A DNA stretch of 64,000 nt from Hsuehochloa calcarea (GCA_036346395.1 CM070613.1:24546818-24610817), one strand, 5' to 3'. Shown: positions 34,424-46,199, counted from the first letter of the stretch. The notes: a model not told the origin generated them from the letters alone. Program-made: numbers and translations.

Positions 34424-34690
34424 TGTTAATTCACCCGCCTCCTAATTTCGACCGTCCAATTTTAAAAATATAACACCTGGTCCAATACTAGATCCAGAAT
34501 ATCATATAAATTATTTACTACAAATTTGAACCTTAATTAACAATAATTACAACAATCTATGCATAGAATAAAACCCCGCGACGGGTCACAAAACAATAAC
34601 TTAAAAATAATAATGCACAAAGGATTAATTTTCACAGCTTGGTCACGCGCACTAAGAATGCTCCAATCATAGCGCCCGAGAAACGCCAGA
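34424..34690. other. Non-coding flank, no gene seen
   Basis: AT-rich to mixed sequence without reading frames of interest. The last bases lead into the retrotransposon leader remnant at 34692. Confidence 0.4.
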
Positions 34691-34691
34691 A

Positions 34692-34747
34692 CCATCCAAA
34701 GACCGGTTAAGATCTATGAGAAGAGCTAATCGGGCTCTGATACCACT
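34692..34747 (-). mobile_element. Second Sirevirus primer binding site and leader remnant
   Basis: The minus strand reads AGTGGTATCAGAGCCCGATT directly against the LTR end at 34748, with TGGTATCAGAGC (34734-34745) as the initiator tRNA-Met primer site, then about 35 bases matching the leader at 43930-43966. The adjoining LTR is therefore both the 3' LTR of the element to its right and the 5' LTR of another, lost, copy. Confidence 0.85.
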
Positions 34748-36676
34748 TGTAGGACCGGAAAGGCGACTAGAGGGGGGTGAATAGACGCTTTCTTGATTTT
34801 TGCATTAATCAAATTCAACACGCACTTTTCTCCTATATCTATGAAAGCTAAGAAGATCAGAAAATGCACAGAGGAAGTCTTGTGCTGAATCCGATTACCC
34901 CCTTAAGCACAAGACTCAACAATGGAGATTTGATATCAGGTAGAACGGTCTGACCGACGGCCAACTGGCGATTTGAAAGTCAAGCGTCCGACCGATAGCC
35001 AATCGGTGGTCCAAGAGTCAAGGTTCGACCGCCGCTAGAAATCGGTCGGACCGATTCAGTCCAGGAACACTGCAGACCACCCGAAATCAAAACGAAAATT
35101 GGTCCAACTTTTGATTCAAAAGATGAAACATGACCAAATTGGGAATACACCTCCCTAAGGATATCTGGAGCCTATTCCTAGCGACGATCATCCAGATCCA
35201 CGTCAAAGAATTGATCTTTTTAGGTTTTACCAAAGGAGTGTCCAAAACCTAGCAAAATGAAAAACTTGATCCAAATCTTGCTCGTGGGAGATTGATGATT
35301 TAGATGATCTTAGAAGTATTCCCACACATATAGCAAGGTAAAATAGGTTAAGAGACCAACCAAAAACAACTGGATCAAGGAAGCACCAAAATCATCAAAA
35401 GAGAGAAGAAAACACAAGAGACCTCATCTTTGAACAAACATCCATTGATTGATTCAAAATGTTGCTTGTAAAGCCATTCCCTCAAGGAGGAAAAAAGCTC
35501 AATCCAAGAGCACACACACAAATATCCTCTCTAGAGCCTAGTCTCTCCTCTCCTCTCCAAACCCTAACCCTAACTAGGGTTTTTACAAATGAAGTGCTTG
35601 GGAGGATTTTCCAACTCCCCCTTTCTATTTATAGTGAGTCCTAGGGTTTAGAGAGAGTTCACTTAATGGGCTCTCATTAAGGCCCAAAACACACGGGACA
35701 CAAACACACACATTACAGTCGAAGTAATCGACTGCTTCACCATGTGTAGGTTGATTAACGGCTCTCATCATGTCGACAAGTCTCTCCCATCCGAATCCCA
35801 TCGGAACCTTCAAGGCACTTGCACCGACCCCCGCACCGCTTAATCCAACCAGCTGCAACGAACAGCCCGTTCGAACCATCTTGTTCATTCTGCGTCATGC
35901 TTGAGTCACACGACCTCACCCGGCATCCATGATCGTTCTGGACCTCAGCTCTCCAATCTTAGTCCCGATCCTCCTCACCGTTGACCGTCGTTGACCGGCA
36001 AGCGACCTGCACAACAATAGACAAAGAAATCATTTCCGGGAACAAGTTCTTCACAACTTGACCCACGTTAGCTCAACTATGCAATATGCAACATTAAAGC
36101 ATTGAAACTCATGCACTAGACATAACCAAAACACAATTTCGCCAAGAAGGCCGACGAACAAGTGGAATCCGGTCTGACCGTCGTACCCTACCGGTCTAAC
36201 CGATATCAAACCGGCCTGACCGATTTTATCAAGCCGGTCAGACCGCTCAAAATGACTTAGCCAAAATTCCACCGTGAAAATCCAAAACTCTCTGGAATTT
36301 TCAATTGAATAGAACTTTTAACTGGAAGCTCCAAAAAAATATGAGACCAAGTGTAGAAGACCCCCTCTCTTTCCTACACACTCTATTTTTGGTCTAGCCC
36401 CAAACTCCACAAAAAGTTCTGGCCGGTCGGACCGCCGCACATAGCCGGTCGGACTGTCACACGGCCGGTCGGACTGCCACACGGCCGGTCGGACCGGTAC
36501 TGCTGCCGGTCGGACTGATCCACGGGCGGTCTGACCGCTAATGCCGTAGGTCTGACCGCCTGAGGTCTAAACAGCATAGGAGCTTTTCCGAAAACGCGAG
36601 ATTCGTCAAACCAACAACGTCATTGCCAATTGACTCATCATCCTAAGATCATGCACATATCCCCACGATATCCACA
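34748..36676 (-). repeat. Sirevirus 3' LTR (left, shared)
   Basis: 1929 bases. TATAAATA (minus) at 35626-35633. Palindromic CGGTCNGACCG motifs cluster at 34940-35060 and 36165-36560. Confidence 0.93.
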
Positions 36677-36690
36677 ATCTCCCCCTTGAT
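36677..36690 (-). other. Sirevirus polypurine tract
   Basis: The minus strand reads CATCAAGGGGGAGAT and then the LTR start TGTGGATATC. AAGGGGGAGA is the typical Sirevirus tract. Confidence 0.88.
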
Positions 36691-38003
36691 GAACACATTG
36701 GCAATCTCCCAGAAAATATAAGTTTGTGGTTTGAAAAGTAAAAAACTCACAGTTTTCGCGCAAATGCACAACTTGGTCCATAAGCAAGAGAAAGCCTAGG
36801 AAATGACCAAGATGGATTCAGAATAGCAAGGGCAAATGAGATAAGGCAAAGAGAGCACAAAGAAACTTCAATTTCCAGACAATAGCCAAAAATCTCACTT
36901 AGGTCCATATGGAAGGACAACTGCTCTATGTGACCTTTGATCATTTTGAGTCTTCTAGAATTGCAATTACAAATCAGAAAAGGCAACAAGACCAAGAGAA
37001 CACAATTTAGATGAATGTTCCCACTCACTATGATCACCAATTTCCAGACCATTCATTTTCCCCCTATGACTCCAAAAAGCTCTAAAACAACATTTTTACC
37101 AATCTTTCTCCCCCTTTGACAATGAATTCATCAAGGTGCATGGAAGAAGATAGAGCATGAAGAAGTGGCTTTGTTTTTGAACTTTAGCAAAAAGAGCCAT
37201 GAAGATTATCCATGAAGACAATACAAGTATTACACCAAGCTATATTATGTGAAGAAGCTATGTTCAATCATGGCAAAACCTGTACAGCCAAGCTAAGACC
37301 AAAATAGCAATAATCTGAGATTGAATGAACTAATAGCATGACAGGTTACTCAAAATCATAGTTTCACTAAAGGTATCTAGAAATGAGTCAAGTCATGTCT
37401 ATAAGCTATACTAAGTCAATGTAGAGCATTTTGATTTCAATTAAGAAGGAAAACGTTCCAGCATTTAGCACTTTGAGCATTTTAAAGAAAAAGATTAATT
37501 TTATCTTAGAATTGTGCTAGATCTCAAGTCTTGCCACGACCATCTCAAGCAAGAAGCTTAAAAGAGTGATCTAGGTCATCCAAAACTCCCCCTGAGTTCA
37601 TGCCTAGTGCAATGGCAAGCCGTCTCATGAGAAAGAATTGGTGAGATCAGTTTTTTCGCACAGAAAAGCTCATTTTTCATTTGCTTGACTTAAGAATTAA
37701 CAAAGCTCAATTTTCAGTTCAAAATAAGTTCAAGACTCAGTTTACCCTATGAGACATGGCAAGAATTATGAAAGGATCACTAAAGCAAAACTGATCATAA
37801 GATCCAACAAGTCATGTTTTGATTCAATTCGCTCACAGATACTAAAGCTAGCATGGCAAAGGCTAAGCTAAACACGAAGAGCCATCAACGAACTCTAGCA
37901 GACTAGCACAGGACATGGCATGGTATAAAGTATGAAAACATGTCATACAAGGATAATAATCAAAGCTGCACAAGTTTATATTACAATGCAAGATGTTTGA
38001 ATT
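36691..38003 (-). other. Sirevirus 3' non-coding region
   Basis: A long region between RNase H and the polypurine tract without an env-like frame. It holds polypurine-like motifs on the minus strand at about 37057, 37102 (CAAAGGGGGAGAAA) and 37586 (CTCAGGGGGAGTT). A/T-rich with many small direct repeats. Confidence 0.7.
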
Positions 38004-39665
38004 TTAAAATGCATTATGATACAATGAATGCAAAAAGAGCAAACTCCCCCTCAAAATCGGGCCAAGAGGACTAATAACTCCTAACTCTCCCCCGCAAGTA
38101 AGCAAAACGAGAAGAATCAAGAGTTTTAGTAAAAATATCTGCAACCTGTTGCTCAGACTCAACAAAATGAAGCACAACATCACCCTTCTTAACATGGTCT
38201 CTAAGAAAATGACATCGAATGTCAATGTGTTTAGTCCTAAAATGTTGCACTGGGTTTTTGGCAATGTTTATGGTAGAAGTGTTGTCAGAAAAAAGAGGAA
38301 CACTACCCAAAAATAACCCATAGTCCCGAAGAGTAGATAAGATCCAGAGAACCTAAGAGCAACTACTGGCAGCAGTTACATACTCGGCCTCGGCTGTGGA
38401 CTGTGCAATAGAAGACTGTTTTCTAGAAGACCAAGAGATAAGAGATACGCCTAAGAAATGACAAGTGCCAGAAGTACTCTTCCTATCCACTCTACACCCC
38501 GCAAAATCAGCATCAGAAAATACCCGAATAGAGAGAGCAGAAGAAGAATAATACCAGAGTCCAAACTCAAGAGTATCTTGGAGGTACCTAAAGATGCGAC
38601 GTACTGCTTGACGATGAGAAGCACGAGGGGAAGCCTGAAAACGAGCGCACAGACACACTGCAAATTGTATGTCCTACCGACGCAGTTGAGGTAGAGGAGG
38701 AGCCTATCATACTGCAAGATTCTTCCGTCCACGGCTCTCCATCCTCATCGTGGTCCAAAGACGGTGGTTGTGGCAATGGTAGTAGACATTGGTCTATTAC
38801 TTCCCATGTCGAAGTGCCGAAGAAGGTCCATTGTGTACTTATTTTGGTGAATGAAGGTGCCTTCTATCAGTTGCTTGACTTGAAGACCAAGGAAGAAGGT
38901 CAATTCTCCCATCATGCTCATCTCGAACTCCCCGCCAGAGAATCAAAAATCTGACACCAAAGCATGAGAGGAACCACTGAATATGATATCATCCACATAA
39001 ATCTGAACCAACAAGAAATCACTGCCATGCTTGAGAGTGAACAAAGTTTTATCAACCATTCTCATTTTGAAACCATTTTCAAGCAAGAAACTCTTAAGCC
39101 TATCATACCAAGCTCTAGGAGCTTGCTTCAATCCATACAAGGCTTTGGAGAGTTTAAAAATATGGTTAGGGAACTTATGATTTTCAAAATCAGGTGGTTG
39201 CTTGACAAAGATCTCTTCTTCTATGAAACCATTTAAGAAAGTATTTTTAACATCCATTTGAAAAAGCTTGAAACTCTTAGATGTTGCAAATGCTAGTAAA
39301 ATGCGAATGACTTCTAATCTAGCTACAGGAGCAAAGGTCTCTTCAAAGTCTAAGGCTTCTACCTGGGAATAACCTTGAGCTACAAGTCTAGCCTTATTGC
39401 GAACAACCAACCCATCCTCACTTTGCTTATTTTTAAAAATCCATTTTGTCCCAATAACATGAGAATCAGAAGGAGGCTCAACTAAGGTCCAGACTTTGTT
39501 TCTTTCAAAAAAATTCAAGCTCTTCATGCATGGTATTGACCCAAGAGGCATAAGATAAAGCATGAGTGATATCTCGGGGTTCAAAACAGATGACAAAAGC
39601 AGAATGTGCATGAGAACCAGGAGAAATAAACCTGGAGCGAGTGACTCGCTCTTGAAGATCTCCAA
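38004..39665 (-). pseudogene. Sirevirus reverse transcriptase and RNase H pseudogene
   Basis: The reverse transcriptase (38943-39665) carries NKVWTLVEPPSD, WIFKNKQSEDG, KARLVAQGYSQVEALDFEET, FKLFQMDVKNTFLNG and the catalytic YVDD in VQIYVDDIIFSG. The connection and RNase H follow in shifted frames (38451-38732, 38353-38658, 38071-38310), with SDADFAGCRVDRKSTSGTCH, TAEAEYVTAASSC and NPVQHFRTKHIDIRCHFLRD. The stop after SSCS at 38353-38355 is TAG where the family usually has a Gln (CAG). The last part ends after LESLRGR-like sequence near 38071. Non-functional. Confidence 0.92.
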
Positions 39666-41240
39666 TCATCTGCTCAGGTGGATGCTGTCGCTGAATGTGA
39701 AGAGGAGCTATTGGTGCAGAAGTGGCCTCTACCCCATGAGTTGTGGAGGTAGGAACAGAGCCACTCAGATCGTCGGTGAATATAAGAGGAGGCTGCTCAG
39801 CTGAAGCTGGAGTAGTGGGAGCAGGCTCTCCAACCATCTCAGATGTGACTAGAGGATGGATTGGATCGTCATCCTCATAGTCATCGTCGACGAAAATGCT
39901 TTCACGAATGTCAGGAACCTCTGTACCTGTAGCATCGGGTATAGTACGAGGACTAGCCTCATTAAATGTGATTTCGCAAGTCTCAACAATTTTGTTAGTG
40001 TCAAAATTAAATACACGGCCACGAGAATGAGCAGGATATCCAAGAAATATGCCATCAGAACATCTGGATTTAAATTTATCAAGGTTGCTATATTTAAGAA
40101 TGAAGCACTTGCAACCAAAAATCTTGAAATGAGAGACTTTGGGCTTATGATCAAATCTAAGCTCAAAAGAAGTCTTGCCAATCACAGATCTCAAGAAAAC
40201 CCTATTAGAAATATAACAAGCAGTAGAGATCGCCTCAGCCCAAAACCTCCTAAGTGTGGAATGCTTATCTAACATGGTCTGAGCCATCTCTACAAGGGTC
40301 CTATTCTTCCTCTCTACAACACCATTCTGCTGGGAACTCACGAAGATGAAAACTGGTGCTTAATTCCCCTATCAGTGCAAAAGGTAGAAAAGAAAGAATT
40401 CTTAAATTCTGTCCCATTGTCACTCCTAATGGCTCTCAAGACTCTAGGAAGATCAACAACAAGTCTAAGGATCAATTCTCTAAAGAAGCCAAATGCCTCG
40501 TCCTTAGAAGCCAGAAAATAAACCCATGAATACCTGGAGTAATCATCCATAATCACAAGCACATACCATTTTGCACCTACCGATCAACTCTAGAAGGAGC
40601 AACAAAGGTCTAAGTGCGTGGTTGTCCCGTCCATCACCGCCACTAAGGTAAGAGGTGGATGAGAAGTAGAAACCATCTTACCATGTCTAAAGGGTGAGCA
40701 CACAGGATCTCTAACAGCCTTCAGCCTAGGCAAACCTCTAATCAACTCCTTGCAACTGACTCTAGTCAAGTGGTCAAACCCTATATGCCCAAGTCTACGA
40801 TGCCACAAGACAAGATCATGAGAATCAGAAGCTACAAGACATCTAGGACTGGAAGCAGAGGAGATACTGAAGTTAACACAAAAGATCTTCTCAAACTTGT
40901 AGATCTCAAAGACAAGCTCACCCGAGAAATCTAGAACTGTACACTCACCACTTTTAAACCTTACTTCTAGACCCTCATCAAGCAGCTGAGAAACAGATAG
41001 CAGATTATATCTCAGCTTACTTACCAAAGCAACGTCTTTAAGCATGAACTTGTCGTTGACGCGCACAGTACCCTTGGCTGTCACGGTCCCAGTAGAAGTA
41101 TCCCCAAAGGTAATCAATTCATTGTGTGATGGAGGAGAACCATCTAGAATCTCTAGTCATGTGTCGAGAATACCCGGAGTCAACAAGCCATATGTCCTCC
41201 TTCCTCGCACGATGGACCTAAAAAGCACCAGCATGAAACA
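39505..41240 (-). pseudogene. Sirevirus protease and integrase pseudogene
   Basis: The protease active-site region lies near 41150-41195 and reads WLVDSGYSRHMT; the DSG is kept but the usual Cys after it is Tyr. The pre-integrase and zinc-binding part (40590-41117) has LWHRRLGHIGFDHL and CSPFRHGK, where the second metal-binding Cys is replaced by Phe. The integrase core (40338-40562 and 39505-40341) shows DYSRYSWVYFLASKDEAFG, RSDNGTEFKNSFFSTFC, QQNGVVERKNRTLVEMA and KVSHFKIFGCKCFI. A frame break separates the two core segments near 40340. Confidence 0.9.
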
Positions 41241-41241
41241 T

Positions 41242-42693
41242 CTATGCCTCAGTACTGGGGTTAGTGATAAAAGATTTGGGAATCCAGTACCAAGTCGCAC
41301 GATGCCTGGGAACAACAGTAGAAGCAGTAGTAAAATGATTAGGAACACAATCATAAGCATGCACACGAGAACCACCTAGACCTCTCCGAAATGACCTACC
41401 AAAAGATCGATACTCCCTCTGTCTAGATGCTACCCGTAGTTTCTCCTCACGATATCCTAAACCATAATGCTGCCTAGACCCACCAAAAGAGTCAATGAAG
41501 TTCTCTACGAACCTAGGGCTATGTGTAGTACAAAAAACAGACTGCCTGACTCTAGAGACTACAACAGGTGAAGGGACTCCTATAATGGTTCTCAAAGCGC
41601 TCATTCTCTCTTTTCTCTCAATCTTGGCTCTACGGAAGTAGAACTCAACAATGTGGTCATCTTTCTTGCAGAAGGTGCAATGGTACTTGACCTTTTGAGG
41701 GGTCTGTACTGATGAAGCAGAAGCACCTGTCTTGCTGGAAAGAGTTTGAGCAAAACCTGCATATCTAAAGGCAACCTTAGATGGCTTAGGAGGTTCTACC
41801 TCAAACAGGTCACCCTTCACAACTCTTGCAATCTTAGGTGGATGGTTATTGGAATGCTCTAGGAAATTAAAACTTAGGCCACTATTTTTCATACTCACTT
41901 TAGATCGGTCAAGAATCATGTTGAAGTTCTTCTTCCCACTAGAAAACCTCTTAAGAGTCACTTTGAGGTAATCATTCTCTTTGGCTAAATCCTCACATCT
42001 AGTGCACTTTCTTGACTTCATTGCCTCATCATGCTTACTCTTAAGAAGAGCTACTTCAACTTTCAAAGCCTCACAAGACACACAATAGGAATCCCTAATC
42101 CTATTCAACAGCCCCTTAAATTTAACTCTAAAAGCCTCTTGTATCTTATCAACAATTGATTCAACTTCAGCATGCAAGACACAAGATGTAGAGTCAATAA
42201 CTTTCTTAGAAGCAGTAATAGACATAGATTTTTCAATTTTAGGTTTTTCTTCTAGAGTCTTGTTTAGAGGTTCAATTTCAGTTGTGAGCTTTGGACAATT
42301 TTCACATGATGCAGATTTAGAGTACAGAACCATTTCTGTCATCTCTTTCATTTTAATCATATTATTCTTACAATGAGAGCAAGTATGATTAGCATCAAAT
42401 TTATGCAATTCTTTCATAGTGCTATCCAATTTTAATTCAAGCAATGCACAATTAGAGCAAGATAAAGGGATAGCATCTATAGCAGTCTCATCAAGAGAAA
42501 TGACATTCATGCAAACAGGACTAGACTTGAGAGATTCTATTTCATCCAAAGCATCTTTCAATTGATTCACAACAGAGGAATGCGCAGATTTTAAGCTTGT
42601 CAATTCATTAAGCAAGCTAGAGCAAGAATTACACACATCATCAGGATTAATTGATTTGAGCCTAACAACTTCTAGGTTCAAGTTATCAATCAT
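41242..42693 (-). CDS. Sirevirus gag-pol linker with repeated CxxC motifs
   Basis: 483 residues remain open, the longest frame of the window. The N-terminal half is predicted coiled coil with six C-x2-C motifs at residues 21, 79, 105, 130, 204 and 230, several spaced by 25 or 26 residues and followed by Leu/Glu-rich heptad-like stretches (for example CSNCALLELKLDSTMKEL). Around residue 330-345 there is a decayed second zinc knuckle (CTFCKKDDHIVEFYF, the last Cys now Tyr). The C-terminus is basic (RSFGRSFRRGLGGSR) and leads towards the protease. The upstream frame to gag is broken near 42735. Known only as a Sirevirus polyprotein segment; a role of the CxxC coil in particle assembly would be inference. 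Confidence 0.8.
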   Translation of the reverse strand: MIDNLNLEVVRLKSINPDDVCNSCSSLLNELTSLKSAHSSVVNQLKDALDEIESLKSSPVCMNVISLDETAIDAIPLSCSNCALLELKLDSTMKELHKFDANHTCSHCKNNMIKMKEMTEMVLYSKSASCENCPKLTTEIEPLNKTLEEKPKIEKSMSITASKKVIDSTSCVLHAEVESIVDKIQEAFRVKFKGLLNRIRDSYCVSCEALKVEVALLKSKHDEAMKSRKCTRCEDLAKENDYLKVTLKRFSSGKKNFNMILDRSKVSMKNSGLSFNFLEHSNNHPPKIARVVKGDLFEVEPPKPSKVAFRYAGFAQTLSSKTGASASSVQTPQKVKYHCTFCKKDDHIVEFYFRRAKIERKERMSALRTIIGVPSPVVVSRVRQSVFCTTHSPRFVENFIDSFGGSRQHYGLGYREEKLRVASRQREYRSFGRSFRRGLGGSRVHAYDCVPNHFTTASTVVPRHRATWYWIPKSFITNPSTEA

Positions 42694-42912
42694 AATGTCA
42701 TGTTTCTTAATCAGTTTAGCTTGCTTATGCAGTTTTTATTCAGCAAGAACCAAAGCACGTTTCATATTAGCAAGCGAAGGGCATACCTCATCTGGATCGC
42801 TGAAGTGATCATCGTCATTGGAGGAGTCGATGTCGTGGCTGTCCTTGACCATTAAACACATGCCGGTGAAGTCCTGAGCCTTCTTCTTGCCACGGGAGTC
42901 ATCCTCCTCGTC

Positions 42913-43925
42913 CTATGTCTCCGAGTCCACATCGCTCATGTTAATATTTTCAAGAGCGGCAAGGACCCGACTAACAAAATTGTGATAGTTTGTCTTCTTG
43001 GGTTTCGCATCTCTAGCTTGAGGACGCCTCCGAGAGTCCTTCTCCTCGTTGCCCTTCAGCTTGGGGCACCTGGAGCGAATGTGGTTTGGCTCACCACACT
43101 CAAAGCATGTGACAGAGCCACCTCTCCTTCTGTTCCACACCTTGTTGTATGCTCTCGTGAATTTGGTGGAAACGAGGGCTAAATCATCATCAGGTAGTTT
43201 CTCCAGTTGCTCATCGCTCAAATAATGCAAAGTTGATAAAAAAACAGATGAGCTTAAATTCAAAGAATCAGATGAACTACCCTTAGATGAGTCGACCACT
43301 AAAGCCATCGACTCTGTCTTGGGGAGACGCGAGATGAAATCAATCTCATGCGTCTTCAACCTCGAGTATAGCTTATCCATGGTAAGCTCACTCATGACAG
43401 TGTTGTCATTGATGGATGTGATCTTTATTCTTCAGACCTTCACATAAAGAGCACCCAAAAGATGGCGTGCATTCTCAGACTCAGAAAAAACAAGGTCAAC
43501 AGCTCGAAGATCATGAAGAATCTTAGAGAACCTTCCCCACAGCTCATCTAAAGACTCACCAGACCTTTGCTCGATCTTGGAGTATATTTTCTTGAGCTGG
43601 TTCTATCTCACTTCCTTGATCGCAGTGGAGCCCTCGTAGTAATCACAGAGAGTCCGCCAGATCTCATGAGCAGACCTCAAATGAGCAACACGCTCAAACT
43701 CAGATCGGCTAAGGGCTTGAATCAGAAAATTTCGAACATTGCAATTTGCCTCCACATCTGGAGTGATCACATCGTCATCGGCTGGCACGACATAAGGATT
43801 TTTTTTATTTTAAGCCAAATTGCGTGCCCTTGTGCCTCGATGTAAGCCTGCATGCGGGCCTTCTAGTAAGCAAAATTGACTCCATAAAAAATATGTGGTT
43901 TGGTCGAACACTTGTCAGTCGCCAT
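42913..43925 (-). pseudogene. Sirevirus gag pseudogene
   Basis: The start is the ATG at 43923-43925 (MATDKCSTKPHIFYGVNFAY), 42 bases inside the primer site. An in-frame TAG follows immediately at a position where CAG is usual. Further open parts are 43603-43788 (UBN2/gag-like, HEIWRTLCDYYEG) and 42913-43395 (MSELTMDKLYSRLKTHEIDF, then an intact CCHC knuckle CFECGEPNHIRSRCP, then a basic tail KLKGNEEKDSRRRPQARDAK). Additional stops lie near 43600 and 43437. Gag would form cytoplasmic particles; this copy cannot. Confidence 0.88.
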
Positions 43926-43967
43926 GGCTCCAAACACTGGTTAAGATCTATGAGAAGAGCTAACCAG

Positions 43968-43979
43968 GCTCTAATACCA
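43968..43979 (-). other. Sirevirus primer binding site
   Basis: The minus strand reads TGGTATTAGAGC two bases from the 5' LTR, one base different from the initiator tRNA-Met complement TGGTATCAGAGC. Confidence 0.88.
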
Positions 43980-43981
43980 CT

Positions 43982-45874
43982 TGTAGGACCGGAAAGACGA
44001 CTAGAGGGGGGTGAATAGACGCTTTCATGATTTTCGCATTAATCAAATTCAACACGCTCTTTTCTCCTATAGCTATGAAAGCTAAGAAGATCAGAAAATA
44101 CATAGAGGAAGTCTTGTGCTGAATCTGATTACCCCCTTAACCACAAGACTCAACAATGGAGATTTGATGTCAGGTAGACCGGTCTGACCGACGGCCAACT
44201 GGCGGTCTGACCAATGGCCAACTGGCGATCCGAATAGCTGGCGGTCTGACCGCCGTTGTGAAATCGGTCGGACCGATTCAGTCCAGAACCACTGCAGACC
44301 ACCCGAAACCAAAACGAAAATTGGTCCAACTTTTGATTCAACCGATGAAACTTGACCAAATTGGGAACACACCTCCCTAAGGATATCTGGAGCCTATTCC
44401 TAGCGACGATCGTCCAGATCCACGTCAAAGAATTGATCTTTTTAGGTTTTACCAAAAAAGTGTTCAAAACCTAGCAAAATAAAAAACTTGATCCAAATCT
44501 TGCTCGTGGGAGATTGATAATTTAGATGATCCTAGGAGTATTCCCACACGTCATAGCAAGGTAAAAGAGGACAAGATACCAACAAAAAATAACCAGATCA
44601 AGGAAGCACCAAAATCATCAAAAGAGAGAGGAAAACACAAGAGACCTCATCTTTGAACAAACATCCATTGATTGATTCAAGATGTTGCTTGTAAAGCCAC
44701 TCCCTCAAGGAGGACAAGACCTCAATCCAAGAGCACACACACAAATCTCCTCTCTAGAGTCTAGTTTCTCCTCTCCAAACCCTAACCCTAACTAGGGTTT
44801 TTACAAATGAAGTGCTTGGGAGGGTTTTCCAACTCCCCCTTTCTATTTATAGTGAGGCCTAGGGTTTAGAGAGAGTTCACTTAATGGGCTCCCGTTAAGG
44901 CCCAAAACACACGGGACACAAATACACACATTACAGTCGAAGCAATCGTCTGCTTCACCACGTGTTGGTTGATCAGTGGCTCTCATCATGTCAGCAAGTC
45001 TCTCCCATCCGAATCCCATCGGAACCTCTAAGGCACTTGCACCGACCCCCGCGCCGCTTGATCCAACCAGCTGCAACGAACAGCCCGTTAGAACCATCTT
45101 GTCCATTCTGCGTCATGCTTGAGTCACACGACCTCACCCGGCCTCCATGATCGTTCTGGACCTCAGCTCTCCAAGCTTAGTCCCAATCATCCTCACCGTT
45201 GACCGTCGTTGACCTGCAAGCGACCTGCACAACAATAGACAAAGAAATCGTTTCTGGGAACAAGTTCTTCACAACTTGACCCACGTTAGCTCAACTATGC
45301 AATATGCAACATTAAAATATTGAAACTTATGCACTAGACATAACCAAAACACAATGTCGCCAAGAAGGCTGACGAACAAGTGGAATCCGGTCTAACCACC
45401 GTACCCTGCCGGTCTGATCGATATCAAACCGGTCTGACCGATTTTATCACGCCGGTCAGACCGCTCAAAATGATTTAGCCAAAATTCCATCATGAAAATC
45501 CGAAACTCTCTGGAATTTTCAATTGAATAGAACTTTTAACTGGAAGCTCCAAAAAATATGAGACCAAGTGTAGAAGACTCCCCTCTCTTGCCTATACACT
45601 CTATTTTTGGCCTAGCTCCAAACTCCAAAAAAAGTTCTGGCCAGTCGGACCGCCGCACATAGCTGGTCGGACTGCCACACGGCCGGTCGGATCGGCATTG
45701 CTGCCGGTCGGACCGATCCACGAGCGGTCTGACCGCCAATGCCGTCGGTCTGACCGCCTGAGGTTTGAACATCACAGGAGCTTTTCCGAAAATGAGAGAT
45801 TCGTCAAACCAACAACGCCATTGCCAATTGACTCATCATCCTAAGATCATGCACATATCCCCACGATATCCACA
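43982..45874 (-). repeat. Sirevirus 5' LTR (right)
   Basis: 1893 bases, with the same ends as the left LTR. TATAAATA (minus) at 44844-44851. Palindrome clusters at 44180-44280 and 45385-45765. Numerous substitutions relative to the left LTR. Confidence 0.93.
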
Positions 45875-46113
45875 GTGAAGTCCCTACCGAAGTAGGTTTT
45901 TATCTAGAACTCTCTGGACTAGTCATGTAACATTACTCACCGATCTTACTGGAGTAGTTACATGACTTTCTCACAGACCTAGCTGATACAACTCCTATCA
46001 CGATGAATGTAAATGATGCAACATCGTTTTATTATTCATTAACATAATCTATCATCATTATTACCATGTCATTACCATATCATGCCATGAACATCTCATG
46101 TCTTAACCTCATT

Positions 46114-46144
<31 letters not shown>

Positions 46145-46199
46145 TATATCATAGCATCTAAATAAACATAAGTGAAGCACATGTAAATGTTATATTAAT
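45875..46199. other. Non-coding gypsy-flanking DNA
   Basis: No frame is recognised. A (CAT)n microsatellite of about 9 units lies at 46117-46145. Confidence 0.45.

Larger units (their letters stand above)
34748..45874 (-). mobile_element. Sirevirus-type copia retrotransposon, degenerate
   Basis: Two LTRs (34748-36676 and 43982-45874) begin TGTAGGACCGGAAAG and end GATATCCACA. A primer site (43968-43979) and a purine tract (36677-36690) face inward on the minus strand. Order right to left is gag with a CCHC knuckle, a long linker, protease, integrase, reverse transcriptase and RNase H, the copia order. Several features favour the Sirevirus lineage: the about 1.3-kb non-coding stretch between RNase H and the 3' LTR with repeated GGGGGAG motifs, palindrome-rich LTRs, and the gag/linker type. 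LTR divergence is visible throughout, so the insertion is old. Confidence 0.9.

Noticed and set aside
38943..39665. Possible standalone reverse transcriptase gene because of 240 open codons
   Set aside because: It lacks a start context, continues into integrase and RNase H in shifted frames, and is bounded by the LTRs of a copia element.
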